Counted from the stretch's first letter, positions 1 through 11,039 are shown. The stretch: 64,000 nt of DNA from Datisca glomerata (GCA_003255025.1 QANY01007449.1:310001-374000), one strand, 5' to 3'. Notes: generated by a model not told the origin, from the sequence alone. Program-made: numbers and translations.

Positions 1-1155
1 CTGATTCAGATAGTCATAGGTTAGAATCAACTTACGAATCATCCACAATAGGTGAATTTTCAAATATTAACAATATTAAAAAAATATTTAAGAATTTAGA
101 AATTAATAAATTAGAAAGAAAATGGCATAAGAAACTCATGCCTTCTGATATTCAAATTACTGAATCTTCTCTTGTTAATCAATTTTCTGTTTCTGCAGAA
201 AAATTGTATGAATGGAATATTGATAGTATTTCTAAATAGGAAGTCTTCAATAGATTACAACACATGGCAATGGTGGCTAATAGCTACATTACCTCTCACA
301 ATTTACTTCATGAAGAAGTAATAAATCTTCTAGTCACATGATTCACAGAAATGCTCCATTCCTGTTGGGAAAAATATCCCACACAAGAATCCAAAATTTC
401 CATCCTTTCAGCAGTTAATATTGATGCTGAAGGAAACCTAATTATTGGAGAAAATCAAGAAATAATATCTGATGGAATAATTACACTCATTTACACAATA
501 ATTGAACACTCGTTGGTATGCCAAGTAATATTACTTCGCGTATTCATGATCAATTAACAAAATTTAGGTGTCCAACATTAAGTGATTTTAATTGGTATAA
601 GAATATATTCTTATCCAGAGTAATGTCAAGGGATGTTAGTAATCAACCCTTTTGGAAAGAAAAATTTATTAATGAATAACCCAATCTCTTTACCCATAAA
701 ATAAGGACAGTCCTTAGTAACGACCTAGGAAATATAGACTATGATAGTCTAACCTATGGAACAATAATTACTATAATACAAAAAGAATGATTAAAAATGT
801 GTGTTGATATGAAAATCAACAAATAAATTATAAAAGAAAGCAAAACTGCTAAATATGAGTTAGGTAATTTTTGTGAGTAATACGATTTTTCCTCTATTAC
901 CCATTTTCAGAAGAATAGAAAAGATTCTCATTCAAACCAAAGAAGGTCTCATAAGCCCTATTAGAAAACTTACCACAAGCATAAGAATAAAAATTTTGAC
1001 CAAAACTTTTCTAAGAATAAGAACTTCTCTAGGAATAAAAATTATTCCAGAAAAAGGTTTGATAAAAAATTTGATAAAACTAAAATTATGTGTTTTAAAT
1101 GTGGTCAGAAATGTCATATTTCAAATACTTGTCAAGTCAAAAATAAAATTAATTA
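1..1155 (+). pseudogene. Caulimovirid coat-protein-like pseudogene with CCHC knuckle
   Basis: The reading is broken by stops (for example near 238 and 339) and frame changes. It ends in a Lys/Asn-rich basic stretch (about 930-1080) followed by a zinc knuckle at 1091-1132 with spacing C-x2-C-x4-H-x4-C. A capsid-core-like stretch at about 560-680 contains the words CPTLSDFNWYK and QPFWKEKF. In this family the coat protein packages the genome and the knuckle binds nucleic acid. The start lies outside the window. The fragment is not functional as it stands. Confidence 0.7.
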
Positions 1156-1156
1156 A

Positions 1157-1770
1157 TTGAAAATTTTTGAAGACGATAAACATGAATTATTTAGAGTCTT
1201 AGAAACAGTAGATTACTATAAAAGTAATAGTGAAGATTTAGGAGAATATGAAACTCTAAATCCTCTTAAACTGAATCCTCAAGTTCTGATTGATTCTTTT
1301 AACATTACTATGGGGTGTAGGGACAGTTGTTATCAAAAAATTAATGTCTTAAATAAAAATGAAGAACAAAAAACCCTCTTGTTAGATTTAATTTTTAAAA
1401 TTGAAAATCTAAAATTAAAACAAGAATACCTTGAAAGACTTAAAAAGGTAGTTCTAAAGAAAGAAAATATTAAGTCTAATAATACTGCAAGTCTTTCACA
1501 AATTCAATAGAAAAAGAAAAAGAAGTTACCTTACAGAAACTTCAAAAAGAAATTAAAGATATTAAAATTGAAATAAAAGATTTGAAGAATTCAAACACCA
1601 AAATAAAAGAGGAATTAAATCTTTTAAAAATAAAAAATCTAATTAACAAACAAGAATTCAGTGAACTTAATAAATTACTAATTTCGGATAATGAAGTTGA
1701 AGAACTTATGTGTCATGACAATGATGAACACTTCATCCAAATCCTCAATCACATTCAAATCAAGAAATGA
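1157..1770 (+). pseudogene. Coiled-coil linker upstream of protease, broken
   Basis: Two adjacent open stretches in different frames (1157-1510 and 1513-1770) are joined by a frameshift around 1510. The second half is Lys/Glu/Leu-rich with heptad-like spacing (about 1513-1680), suggesting a coiled coil. It is followed by an acidic segment, an in-frame stop at about 1768, and then the protease. It probably belonged to the polyprotein between coat protein and protease. I do not recognise a specific domain. Confidence 0.5.
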
Positions 1771-1779
1771 CACATAATG

Positions 1780-2110
1780 GTCATAATAATTATCCAAGAT
1801 TTTGATTTCATAACAATGGCTCTTGTGGATTCGGGAGCAGATTTGAATTATATGCAGGAATGACTAGTTCCTCCGAAGTACTTCAAGAAGACAAAATAGT
1901 CTCTGTCTTCTGCCAATGGCACCCAAATGCATATTAATTATGAAATTCTCAAAGTTCATATTTTCAAGATAATGTATGTTTTAAAACATCATTTGTCTTA
2001 GTAAAAAATATGACGGATAAAATAATTTTGGGTCTACCATTCATCTCTTTGTTGTATCCTTTCACAAAAGAGTAAAATGGGATAATTACTTATCCTATAG
2101 ATGATTCTGT
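1780..2110 (+). pseudogene. Retroviral-type aspartic protease remnant
   Basis: The active-site motif Asp-Ser-Gly reads at 1828-1836 in the context ALVDSGADLNYMQ, followed by a stop at 1861. A second typical protease block, ILGLPFI, occurs at about 2025-2045 in another frame. These are the catalytic Asp loop and the C-terminal hydrophobic-Gly motif of retropepsins, in the right order and about 65 codons apart. The frame changes and stops show it cannot make an active enzyme. Confidence 0.7.
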
Positions 2111-2239
2111 TAAATTCAAATTTCTTTCTTTTCCTCACAATGACAATTTTAAAATTTTAAAATAAAATTATGTTTTCAAATCCATAAATACAATCTTCTG
2201 CAAAAAGAAACTATTGGGGTTTTTACAAGAAAAATAAAA

Positions 2240-2960
2240 TTGGGAAAAATTAAAATCTTTAAACAAAAAATTCATCGCCTAAAGATTAATTATAAGCCTC
2301 CTAAGAATATTATAAGATGGATAAAATATTCAAAACCAAACAAAAGAGACTTAATCAACAGACTTGGAAATACTGATATATCCTCTAAATTTAACATAGA
2401 AACTAGATGTTGGCAAAACCAGACAAATAAAATTGAGAAATAAAAGATTATATTTGATCATTATAAAATAATGTCATTTGCTCCAAGTAAAATTCAGAAT
2501 ATAAAAATAAATACTTTAATCAAATTGTTGGTTTCTCGATTGTCTGCATTCTTATTAAACAATACTGGTTAAGTTTCTTGATTATTTACAATTATGAATA
2601 TGTTAAACAATATTGGAACTATTTTAAATTATTTCAGAATAGATTTCTAGGACTTGGAGTTTATTATTCCATTAATCAAATCACACAATTTGCCTTAATT
2701 CAAAAATATGTATTAAAAATTAACTGCAAATCTGTAGAATGTATTTTGAATGAAAAAATATTACTCCCAAACAAATTCTTGCCAGGTAGCAGCCTATTCT
2801 CAGTACTTTTAATTTCAATATCTAATTTATTAATCCAATTCCTGACCTTCTTTCTTATAAATTTATGCAGAGAATCATTCCAAGATTCAACAATGGAGGA
2901 ACTTGAGAATTCTGACCAATTAGAATATGGAAAGGTAGAACCCATAATACTCAATCAAAA
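2240..2960 (+). pseudogene. RT-RNase H remnant, internally deleted
   Basis: The stretch around 2345-2425 (NRLGNTDISSKFNIETRCW) matches the palm/fingers region of pararetroviral RTs that precedes the first catalytic Asp. A short block near 2470-2510 (MSFAPSKIQN) resembles the region after the missing part. From about 2700 to 2850 the frames match the C-terminal RNase H region (KINCKSVECIL). Distances between blocks are much too short for a full polymerase, so several hundred bases are missing, including the catalytic YxDD motif. Frameshifts and stops are frequent. Confidence 0.65.
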
Positions 2961-3189
2961 TTCTTTTAGAATCAAGAAACTTAATGGCAAAACAGTCGCC
3001 TTTTGTTCAAAATTCTCATTTATTAATTAAGGTCATAATGGATTTAAATATCCAACAAATGACAGGATTAATGAATTGGATGAGCTTTTAGAAGATGTTG
3101 GGTTGAAGGATGACTTCAATGCAGCATTAATTCAGTGATATGAAAAAGGTGGAAAATAGGTTTCCACAAAGATAATAAAATATGTTATG

Positions 3190-4720
3190 ATAACAGTAAA
3201 ATTTTAACCTTAAACCTTTTGGGACAAGCAATATTTCAAATTGAATTTTCAAATAAAACAATAGAAGAATTTCTGATTCCAGAAGGAACTTTTTTCATCA
3301 TGACCGATGAATTTCAAACGAGTCATAGGCATGCAGTAGAATCCTTAACTGAAAGAATCAATATTACTTTCAGAAATCTTGTGAGAATGATGAATGGCTC
3401 AATAATAAAAGAATCTTTGACTCAACAATTGGTCATTAAGGCCCAAATCAAATTTGAGTATTCTACTCCTAACCAAGCCCAAGCAACAACACTTGAGTCT
3501 AATAGACTCGATCACCAATCAACATTAGCCAACCAATTTGACCCATTCTTAATATCCTTTGGTGCCCAATTAATTACAAAATATAAGAAATCATCATTTG
3601 ATTTTCAAAAAATGGCGAGTGAAAATCTCTTTCATATTGAGCCTCAATTTGCTCATTTGAAGGATCCTACTCAAATTGCCGAAGTCTATTTCATTCCTAG
3701 ATTCCACTATGTCCCTGGACATAATAACAAAAATATTAGTTTTTACAGAGACATTCTCTTAGAAACAGAATCCATAAAAATTAGTCCGATCAGAAATTCT
3801 GAAGAAAAAATCATTTATCATTCTTTCTCTATCCTCAGAATCACAACTATGAAGGATTAGAGAATCCATCCTTCAAGTTTCAAAACAATTTTAAATAAAA
3901 ACAATATAATTATTTTGACTATATTGATGTATGGCACAAGATTTTCTTGCATCAAAATAATGATTTCTCTCACTTTTAATTTTTAAGTTTTAATAACAGT
4001 TTCAAAATTGATTTTTCAAGATGGTTCTTAAAATGATGGTCCATACATGGTTTTACCTTAGAATGTTTTTCAATTGATTTACAATAATGTTTCAATTTAT
4101 TTTTAAAGATTTACAAACCCTCACCAATTAAGGCTTTATTTCCTCAAATACTTTGTTTTTCAATAAAATATAAAATACCTTGAATTTTAAAATGGCAATA
4201 CTTGATTGAAAGAGGAATCTTCACAAGAGAATATTATGTTAAATGGTGGGATAAGTTGAATACCCAAAAAATTATTGTATCAATCAATTATGAATTTGCA
4301 AGTATCCATCCTAATATGAGACTAGCAAATCCTTTCATCCAAGCTCCATTAAAAATTAATGAGTCCATTAACCTAGCTTCACAAATAAAACTATCTATTC
4401 CAAATTCTTCCAAACCTAAATCAAAATTCAGATCCAAACCCTTTCCAAATGGTAAATCGGGCACAACTCCAAAATCCAAATTAAAGAGAAAATTGCTCCA
4501 AGAAATACTTCTCCTTTTGGAGGAAAATAATGAATCTGATTCTAAATCACTTACAGAATCAAGTTACTAAACAAAAGGAATCAAGGGAAGCCACTCTTCA
4601 GCAATTGAATGACCCATCCAATAATGATGATCTCAGTAATAATTCAGACGAAATAAGTAAAGGAGTTTGTCTTTGGCAAAATGCTAATGTTCGAATAAAA
4701 ATATTTGATGAATCATGATG
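3190..4720 (+). pseudogene. Unassigned ORF after the polymerase, broken
   Basis: The longest intact stretch is 3219-3860 (about 213 residues, opened by TTG). It continues through stops and frameshifts across 3860-4190 into 4202-4570, which contains the words EYYVKWWDKLN and ends in a Lys/Pro/Ser-rich tail, with a further acidic stretch (4530-4718) in another frame. It lies between the polymerase and the promoter, the slot of ORF VI in caulimoviruses. I do not recognise the viroplasmin core, so function is not assigned. It is less decayed than the polymerase. Confidence 0.5.
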
Positions 4721-5039
4721 ACACATTGACCCAATGCAACGGTCATGATAATCTCTAAGAAAAGACAATTATCAATAATCATAAACACAAGAGTCCAAAA
4801 CAACAATTATCAAGGACCCAAGTATACATCAATATTGACTTTCAAATACAGCAATAATGACTTTCAAGGATGAAGGCACAAAGACCAAGATAGTAATTAT
4901 TAAGGAATCTTTACATTTTTGTCTTCTTCTATAATTATTGTACTAAGTTGTCAAATAATTAGATAATTATTCATGTTTTTTACTATTTTTAGACAAAAGT
5001 AAAAATATAAAATATTTTTACTTTTGTAGAATAGAATAG

Positions 5040-5300
5040 TTCAGGTAAGTTATGAGTTCCTAGTGAACTCTACTTTCCTTAGCTATAAATAGACAGTCTC
5101 TCCCATTTGTGATTTAGAACTCGTTTTACAACTCTTATTATTTGAGAGCTACCTGTTTTGTGAAACAAAGCTTTATTCTTCTACTTCTCTTTTGTAAATC
5201 TTTTTTTCTTTTTTCTTCAACATAAATTAGTGAGCGGGAGCACTAATTTATTGTTGCCCATGAACTATGTTTGTGTAAGTTTTTAATCTTACACCCTAAT
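5040..5300 (+). promoter_or_regulatory. Pararetrovirus-type promoter and leader start
   Basis: A TATA box (TATAAAT, 5084-5090) follows the last virus-like ORF, as the 35S-type promoter does in caulimovirids. A pyrimidine-rich leader containing a perfect hairpin (5223-5250) follows. Transcription would be expected to begin about 30 bases after the TATA box. Activity is not implied. Confidence 0.5.
5223..5250 (+). other. Perfect 10-bp hairpin in the leader
   Basis: Arms 5223-5232 (taaattagtg) and 5241-5250 (cactaattta) are exact reverse complements around an 8-base G-rich loop. It stands alone in an otherwise unstructured U-rich leader. Confidence 0.7.
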
Positions 5301-5362
5301 ACAGTTTTTGTAATTATTGTTTGTTAATACAGTATTTACTGTTTATCTTGCTTCTTAATACC

Positions 5363-5365
<3 letters not shown>

Positions 5366-5446
<81 letters not shown>
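5366..5446. repeat. Compound (CT)n(TA)n microsatellite
   Basis: About 15 CT units (5366-5396) pass directly into about 25 TA units (5396-5446). Confidence 0.95.
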
Positions 5447-5448
<2 letters not shown>

Positions 5449-5469
5449 AGATTTTCTATATAAAATAAG

Positions 5470-5578
5470 TGTCAGATTTCAATTCAAAATCAATTGGTAT
5501 TAAGTGGAGTGCTCTAATAAGTATTTAAGCATAGACATATTCTCATCCATGATCGATGGGGGTTAAAATCTCTTAACA
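5470..5578 (-). repeat. TRIM 3' LTR (109 bp)
   Basis: Left copy; begins tgtcagattt and ends ctcttaaca. Its partner at 5667-5775 has the same length. Confidence 0.75.
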
Positions 5579-5666
5579 TCCCCCTCATGCGGAGTGTGCC
5601 ATGAGAGTTAGGTAGGTACAGACACATAGCGAGCCTGAGGCAAGATAGAAATAAGTTCTAATACCA

Positions 5667-5775
5667 TATTTAATTTCAATCTAAAATCAATTAATATTGT
5701 ATGAATTGTCCCAAGAGGTATATATGTACATATAGATTCTCACCCCTAATCGATACGGGATGAAATCTCTTAACA
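5667..5775 (-). repeat. TRIM 5' LTR (109 bp)
   Basis: Right copy; abuts the primer-binding-site-like sequence on the minus strand. Its terminal TG has become TA. Confidence 0.75.
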
Positions 5776-6989
5776 GTCATGACCATCGTAAACCAACGGA
5801 CAACTTCTTTTTTTCTTATACTTCATGCAACCAAACATTAAAGAGCAGTGTTAAAATGACAGTAACACACGTGTCATAGTCGTCTAACATAGTAAGTGTT
5901 GTTAGACTCACATCATAAGATGATTGGGCTCCTACACACTTGGCATCCTCCAACAGTTAGACTCACATCATAAGATGATTGGGTTCCACACACTTGGCAC
6001 CCCCAACAATATTGAATAGTGAATTAGGCGTTACAACTGAAACTTTAGTTTCCTTTATTTCTTCAATTGTTCGTTTATCGTGCAAAATCACATATAAGAT
6101 CAAATTAATACAACATTTTAGTATATAACTTTATCAAACTAGTAGTCTAGGCCGATTAAGTTATAGATCAATTTTATTGAAAGATTAACACATATATTAC
6201 AATTAGTCAAAAACTCGATGTATAACTTGATTGATTACATATATATAAAATATATAAATATATATATATAAATAATAATATTTAAAATAAGAAATAAAAA
6301 ATTGTATTGTTTTCTTTTCTTCAGTATTGTTTGTAACTGATTACTTGATTTGGTTCATCATTAATTATTTTATCTTTTTAGATGAATTACATGTGAATTT
6401 TCCTCTTTTCGTATCTAAAATCAAAGAATTAGTAATACTTTATTAATTGTATTGCTAATGCTTAAACACAAGTTAGTATTTTTCAAGCTATTTTCATACA
6501 ATATATATATATATATAGTAGACCTAGATCAAGTTAGTATCCCTGGTGCAAGACAATATAGTTTTAGCACGATACTCAATTATATTTGTCTGGTTTCAAC
6601 AGCATCAAATATTATTCCCTACACAGCATCGTCAAGTTAATAAGAAAGATGTCTTAGAAAAACTAAATAATTCATTTTTTTATCAATCAATATTTGTTAA
6701 GTCAATAATAGTAACTTAAATAAAATTAAAAATGCAATTACAGTGAATTTACATAGACAATTGTTCCATGTTAATAATGGAAGTACATCTGAAGGCAGTA
6801 CAACTGCAAGTAAACAACTTGTTTTAATTAATTAAGTGTTAAGACATATGATTGAGCCTAGTTGCCTCATGATCATTCATTAAGGTGCATAAAAAATGAA
6901 TAATTTTACATTGATCGAGCTATAGATAAAGTCTTAATTGATTAGATATCAATCATGTATTTATTAATTTAATAAATCATTTTAATGAA
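5776..6989. other. Intergenic, AT-rich
   Basis: I see no gene. It holds a 55-bp tandem duplication at 5901-6008 and short TA runs near 6238-6270 and 6501-6517. Small open frames (for example 6452-6640) have no recognisable domain. Confidence 0.6.
5901..6008. repeat. 55-bp tandem duplication
   Basis: Copies start at 5901 and 5956 (gttagactcacatcataaga in both) and differ at only a few positions. Confidence 0.9.
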
Positions 6990-7668
6990 TATTTCAACTG
7001 ACAACTTCAACAACATTCTTCATATAGTCTTCTCTCTGGATTGAGCGCATTGTATCATCATTGTCTGCAAAACACAAACAAAGAATCCAAAGAGTGAGGA
7101 TCCTCGGGGAAGGAGGGGTTGCCTTGCCTAAGGGTCTCCGATGTCTAAGTTAATGTTCAGTCGATATTCCAACATAATTTTTTTATGAGAGAGTAGACAT
7201 AGCTCTTCCGTTTATTCGTAGATGTATCTATACATGGGTCTTCGGGTGGAAGGAAACGTGTCGAGAAGCCACTCGGAGGCGTGCTGGGGAAGCCTCACAA
7301 GACACGAAACATGTCATTGATTGGACAGAAAGGAGGCGACCTTTGATATAAAGTGATAGTCATTGATTGTCGATGTACTTTTGAGGTGACGGTTTAGAGG
7401 TTGATATGGCATTATGTCATGGAAATTGGGCATGTTAGGCTCTACTTTTAGCGGACAATGATAGCCTTACGCCAAGGATTATTCACACTCCCTTTGTGTG
7501 CTCTATTCCTGCTTTCACATGTGCTCGGGTATGTGCAACCCGAGCATCCTTAGTACTAACCAGGTGAGGTTGGTTCTTTTCCTTCAAAATTTTCCTTCAT
7601 CAACGGCCCCATAATACGGCGTAACACGTATCATTGCGTCATTGGTAGTTGGGAAAATACTCATAACA
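6990..7668 (-). repeat. Element A 3' LTR
   Basis: About 679 bp, homologous along its length to 12598-13281. It ends tcataaca, as its partner does. The outer end has lost TG (now TA); the first 16 bases differ from the partner only by transitions. Confidence 0.85.
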
Positions 7669-8060
7669 TTTGCCTTCAATCAAGGGCTTCGTTTACCCAT
7701 GTCTGAACACTTCATTATGCAAGCTACCTCGATATGGTTATAGACCTCATTTTATGCCTTGGGCATTTTCTACTTATGCCTCAAGTTTATTCGTTAGTGA
7801 GGATTACATCGAATGAAATTAAAATACTTGACCGTTATTGTCACGATTCATATCATGCATGCGTCGTTTCACCCTTTCTGTGGTTCCAGGCCATTAATGG
7901 TGTGCGCTCATGGCAGAACCTGACTCCTTTACATGTCACTTCATTCTCTGCGGCTGCTTGAATTCTCATTTGGTCCCCCAAGATCTTCTAATCGATTCAT
8001 GAAATGGCCGCTCATTGGGCGTGGGGGGACGTTAACGCTCGCCATCATGGCCTTTATTAA

Positions 8061-8103
8061 TGCCCATTAAATGAGCGGTTTCCTGTTTCTTGAGCCTATA
8101 AAG
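8061..8103 (+). promoter_or_regulatory. Antisense promoter in element A
   Basis: A TATAAAG box (8097-8103) points against element A's own direction. It is preceded by tgcccattaaatgagcggtt (8061-8080). The same block, 19 of 20 bases identical, lies at the equivalent place in element B (37161-37180, minus strand), upstream of cctataga. The block is nearly palindromic. This suggests a conserved promoter for an antisense transcript. Confidence 0.5.
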
Positions 8104-9060
8104 AGGTGGTTCTCTCCTTCATTCCCTTTTTCCTTGCCTTCCTCACAGATTCGAAACTTTCGTTCTTGCCCTCATTTCTTCTTTTTTTTCTGGCAAAAGC
8201 CGTGATCCTTCCCCTTCTGGGGCCTCTTCTGTTAGGAGGTTTCCCCTTGAAATGCTCATGACTTTCCTTTCCATGTTTTTCATTTCCCATTCCGTCGTCT
8301 TTTAAATATCATGCCCCAAAGTTGCTATTGTTTCGTTCACGGTGATTTTCTTGTCGTTGATAGGAATGTGTAGTGAACCCTTTGTCTATGTTGGTTACCG
8401 GCATATAGTTGCAAAGATATTCTGTCACAAAACCTTATCTTTGAAAAAGGTTTATAACCTAGTCGGGGATCTTGTCCTTGGATATATAATGAGGTGACCT
8501 CCTCAGTTGCATCCCACTTCCTTTTACCACCTTTGTCCCTTATTTATCTCTATTTTTGCCTATTTTATGTCACGAGCATTCCTTAAGCAGATAGAGTTTC
8601 TTTTTCCATAGTCGATCTTTAACCTGGATTGAATGAAACCTTTATCCTGAGCTACACAATTGTTTTGATTATTATGTCGGGCATTGTATCCCTTCCAACT
8701 TTTATTGACCCGAGATTACGATTCTGAGCTGGAGTGGGCCTTAAAAGGCCTTAATCTTTTTTGATGGATTGATCTTGTCCAATGGGTTGCCCCTTCATAG
8801 GTCGGGGGTCTTATAGACCTATAGTTACCTTTATGAAGCCTTTGAATATGCTCTAATTCGGGAGGTTTGGTCAGACAAATTTTCCTTACATTGGGGGTTT
8901 ACATTTTTTACGCTTATTCGAGCATGCCTTCTCCTAGTTCAGCTTCTCCCTGGCCTGGTGATCTAGAAAGTAAGTTAAATTCCTTCGGTTCTTGGCTAGA
9001 GGATCTTTCTTTTATCACCTATCCAAGAGCTTTTACTCTAGATAAATTTTTAAGCTGAAG
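8104..9060 (+). pseudogene. Antisense transcription-unit 5' region (aORF remnant)
   Basis: The region runs downstream of the antisense TATA box. The first 200 bases (pyrimidine-rich, with an attcgaaac-type core) are homologous to plus-strand 40650-40780 in element C and to the minus-strand complement of 36990-37150 in element B. A short Ser/Pro-rich frame (MPSPSSASPWPGDLE) starts at about 8921. Tat-lineage elements often carry an extra ORF in antisense orientation; this is a candidate remnant. No intact product is visible. Confidence 0.4.
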
Positions 9061-9149
9061 CGCTCATCAAAGGGCTTTATCCTTATCTTTCAAACTATAG
9101 TGCTCAGTAGATATCCTTGTCCCTCATGTTGAGATTGCCTTGGTTGAGG

Positions 9150-9800
9150 ATTTCCCTTAATTCTGTCAGATGGGTGTGAGTGCTCGGCGGTCTTTACTTT
9201 CCTTGTTGTCTAGCCAAACATGCTTGCTCTGGCTAGACTTTCGATCTTGTATACTAGCATGAATACTCGGCAAACATCTTTTCTTGATGTCTTATTTTTC
9301 CTTGATGTCTAGCCAGACATGATTTCTATACCTAGACATCAAAATGTGACATCTGCGAACATGAGTGCTCGACATATATCTTTCTTTGATGTCTAGTTAG
9401 GCGAGTCTTCTCTCTTTAGACCTTTGAATCCCGTCTAACAAGATGTGGTGCTCGACAAACATCATCTTTTGATGTCTAGCCAGACGTGTCTGTTCTGGCT
9501 AGACCTTTGAATCTCGTCTGCTGAGCTAGGGTGCTTGACATACATCACTCTTTACTTTGACGTCTAGCCAGGCGTACGTGCTCTATCTAGATGATTGAAT
9601 CATGTCTGACGAGCTATGGTGCTCGGCACACATTACTTTTTATGTCTATCAGACGTGACAGCTCTGGCTAGACCCTTGAATCATGTCTGATGAGCTGGGT
9701 TGCTCGACAGACATCACTTTTTCCCTTAATGTCTAGCCAAGCGTGCTTGCTCTGGCTAGACCCTTGAATTCCGTCAGACGAGCAGGCATACATCACTTTT
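9150..9800 (-). repeat. Hairpin satellite A of element A
   Basis: About seven tandem units of 85-95 bp. Each unit carries an inverted repeat built on gtctagccaga / tctggctagac (perfect 11-bp stem, 9-base loop at 9474-9504). A second, less perfect pair is built on gtctgacgagc / gctcgacagac, followed by atcactttt. The same unit occurs in elements B and C. Confidence 0.85.
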
Positions 9801-10745
9801 TGTTTAATCTCAGTTGGTGGGCTAGAGCACCTCATCAGTCATCACTTTTTGATGTCTAGCCAGGCGTGTCTGCTCTGACTAGACCTTTATATCCTGTCTA
9901 AAAGCTGGGGTGCTCGACAAACATCACTTTTTACCATGATGCGTAGCCAAGCGTGCCTGCTCTTCCTAGACCCTTGAATCTTATCTAACAAGCTTGGGTG
10001 CTCAGCAGACATCATTTTTTGTTTAATTCCGACTGGTGGGCTAGAGCATCTTACCAGTCATCACTTTTTGTTTAATCCCGATTGGTGGACTAGAGCACAT
10101 CATTAGTACACTTTTTGTTTAGCGTCGACCGGTGGGCTAGAGCACCCCACGAGTCATCATTTTTTGTTTAGTCCCGACTGGTGGGCTGGGGCACCTCAAC
10201 AGTCATCAATTTTTATTTAGTCCCGACTGGTGGGTTAGAGCATCTCACCAGTCATAAGTTTTTGTTTAGTGCCGACTGGTGAGCTAGAGCACTTCACTAG
10301 TCATCACTTTTTTAGTCCTGACTGGTGGGTTAAAGTACCTCGCCAGTCATCACTTTTTGTTTAGTCCCGACTAGTGGGCTAGAGCACCTCACCAGTAATC
10401 ATTTTTTGTTTAGTCCCGACCAGTGGGCTAGAGTACATCATCAGTCATCACTTTTTGTTTAGTCCTGATTGGTGGGATAGAGTAACTCATCAGTCATCAC
10501 TTTTTATTTAATCTTGACTGGTTAGATAGAGCACTTCACCAGTCATCACTTTTTATTTAATCTCGACTGGTGGGCTAGCACCTCACCAGTCATCATTTTT
10601 TGTTTTCGATTGGTGGACTATATAGAACATTTCCACTCATCACATTTTGTTTAACCTAGACTGGTGGGCTAGAGCACCTCACTAGTCATCATTTTTTATT
10701 TAATCTAGACTGGTGGGAAAAGCACCTAATCAGTCATCACTTTTT
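9797..10745 (-). repeat. Hairpin satellite B of element A
   Basis: About 17 units of roughly 45-55 bp. Each pairs gactggtg with caccagtc across an 8-11 base spacer (perfect example 10565-10572 / 10584-10591) and is joined by catcactttttgtttagtc. Two units of this type also occur among the satellite A units near 9800-9840, so the two arrays interleave. Confidence 0.85.
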
Positions 10746-11039
10746 TATCATTCGTTGCACGTCGTAGAAGAGTCGATCCTTAGAGACTTGTAGGCTAGCT
10801 AGAAAATCATTAGTAATTATTTCTACTATACATTCTATTTTTTCATAAAAGTAGATTCGCTCAAAAAGGACTTTATAAGAGGTCAATCCTAAATAAGAAG
10901 ATTGTTTGAGTAGGAGAAGGAAACCTCTTATTTGACCAATGTCTACTAGCACATGATCTTTGTCATCCGTTTTAGTGAGGTAGAGGCTCGAAGACAACTG
11001 AGATTTTATTTCTGGAACTATTGCCCTTCATTTTTTGTA

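Larger units (their letters stand above)
1..5300 (+). mobile_element. Endogenous caulimovirid (pararetrovirus) segment, decayed
   Basis: A run of broken reading frames in caulimovirid order: coat protein ending in a zinc knuckle, coiled-coil linker, aspartic protease, RT/RNase H, then a further ORF, then a TATA promoter and leader. The left end runs off the window, so the movement-protein end is not seen. Every ORF is interrupted by stops or frameshifts and the RT is internally shortened, so it is an old inactive copy. No integrase and no LTR pair is visible, as expected for this family. A Ty3-like retroelement is the alternative. The coat-protein zinc knuckle, the RNase H tail and the single terminal promoter favour a caulimovirid; the genus is not assigned. 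Confidence 0.75.
5470..5775 (-). mobile_element. TRIM: 306-bp terminal-repeat retrotransposon in miniature
   Basis: Two direct repeats of exactly 109 bp (5470-5578 and 5667-5775) both start with a T-rich T(G/A)T and end in ctcttaaca. They flank an 88-bp core. Next to the right repeat, the minus strand reads tggtattagaac (5655-5666), close to the initiator-Met tRNA primer site tggtatcagagc. Next to the left repeat it reads a purine tract (atgaggggga, 5579-5588). LTRs, primer site and polypurine tract are therefore all in the right places for a minus-strand element. I see no matching 5-bp target duplication (ataag versus gtcat). Confidence 0.75.

Noticed and set aside
5491..5505. tggtattaagtggag as the caulimovirid primer site
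   Set aside because: It lies inside the TRIM LTR and matches the initiator-Met site poorly. The better primer-like sequence belongs to the TRIM on the other strand.
9150..10745. CRISPR-like array
   Set aside because: Regular repeats are present, but spacers are not unique, units are palindromic satellites inside an LTR element, and the DNA is plant nuclear.
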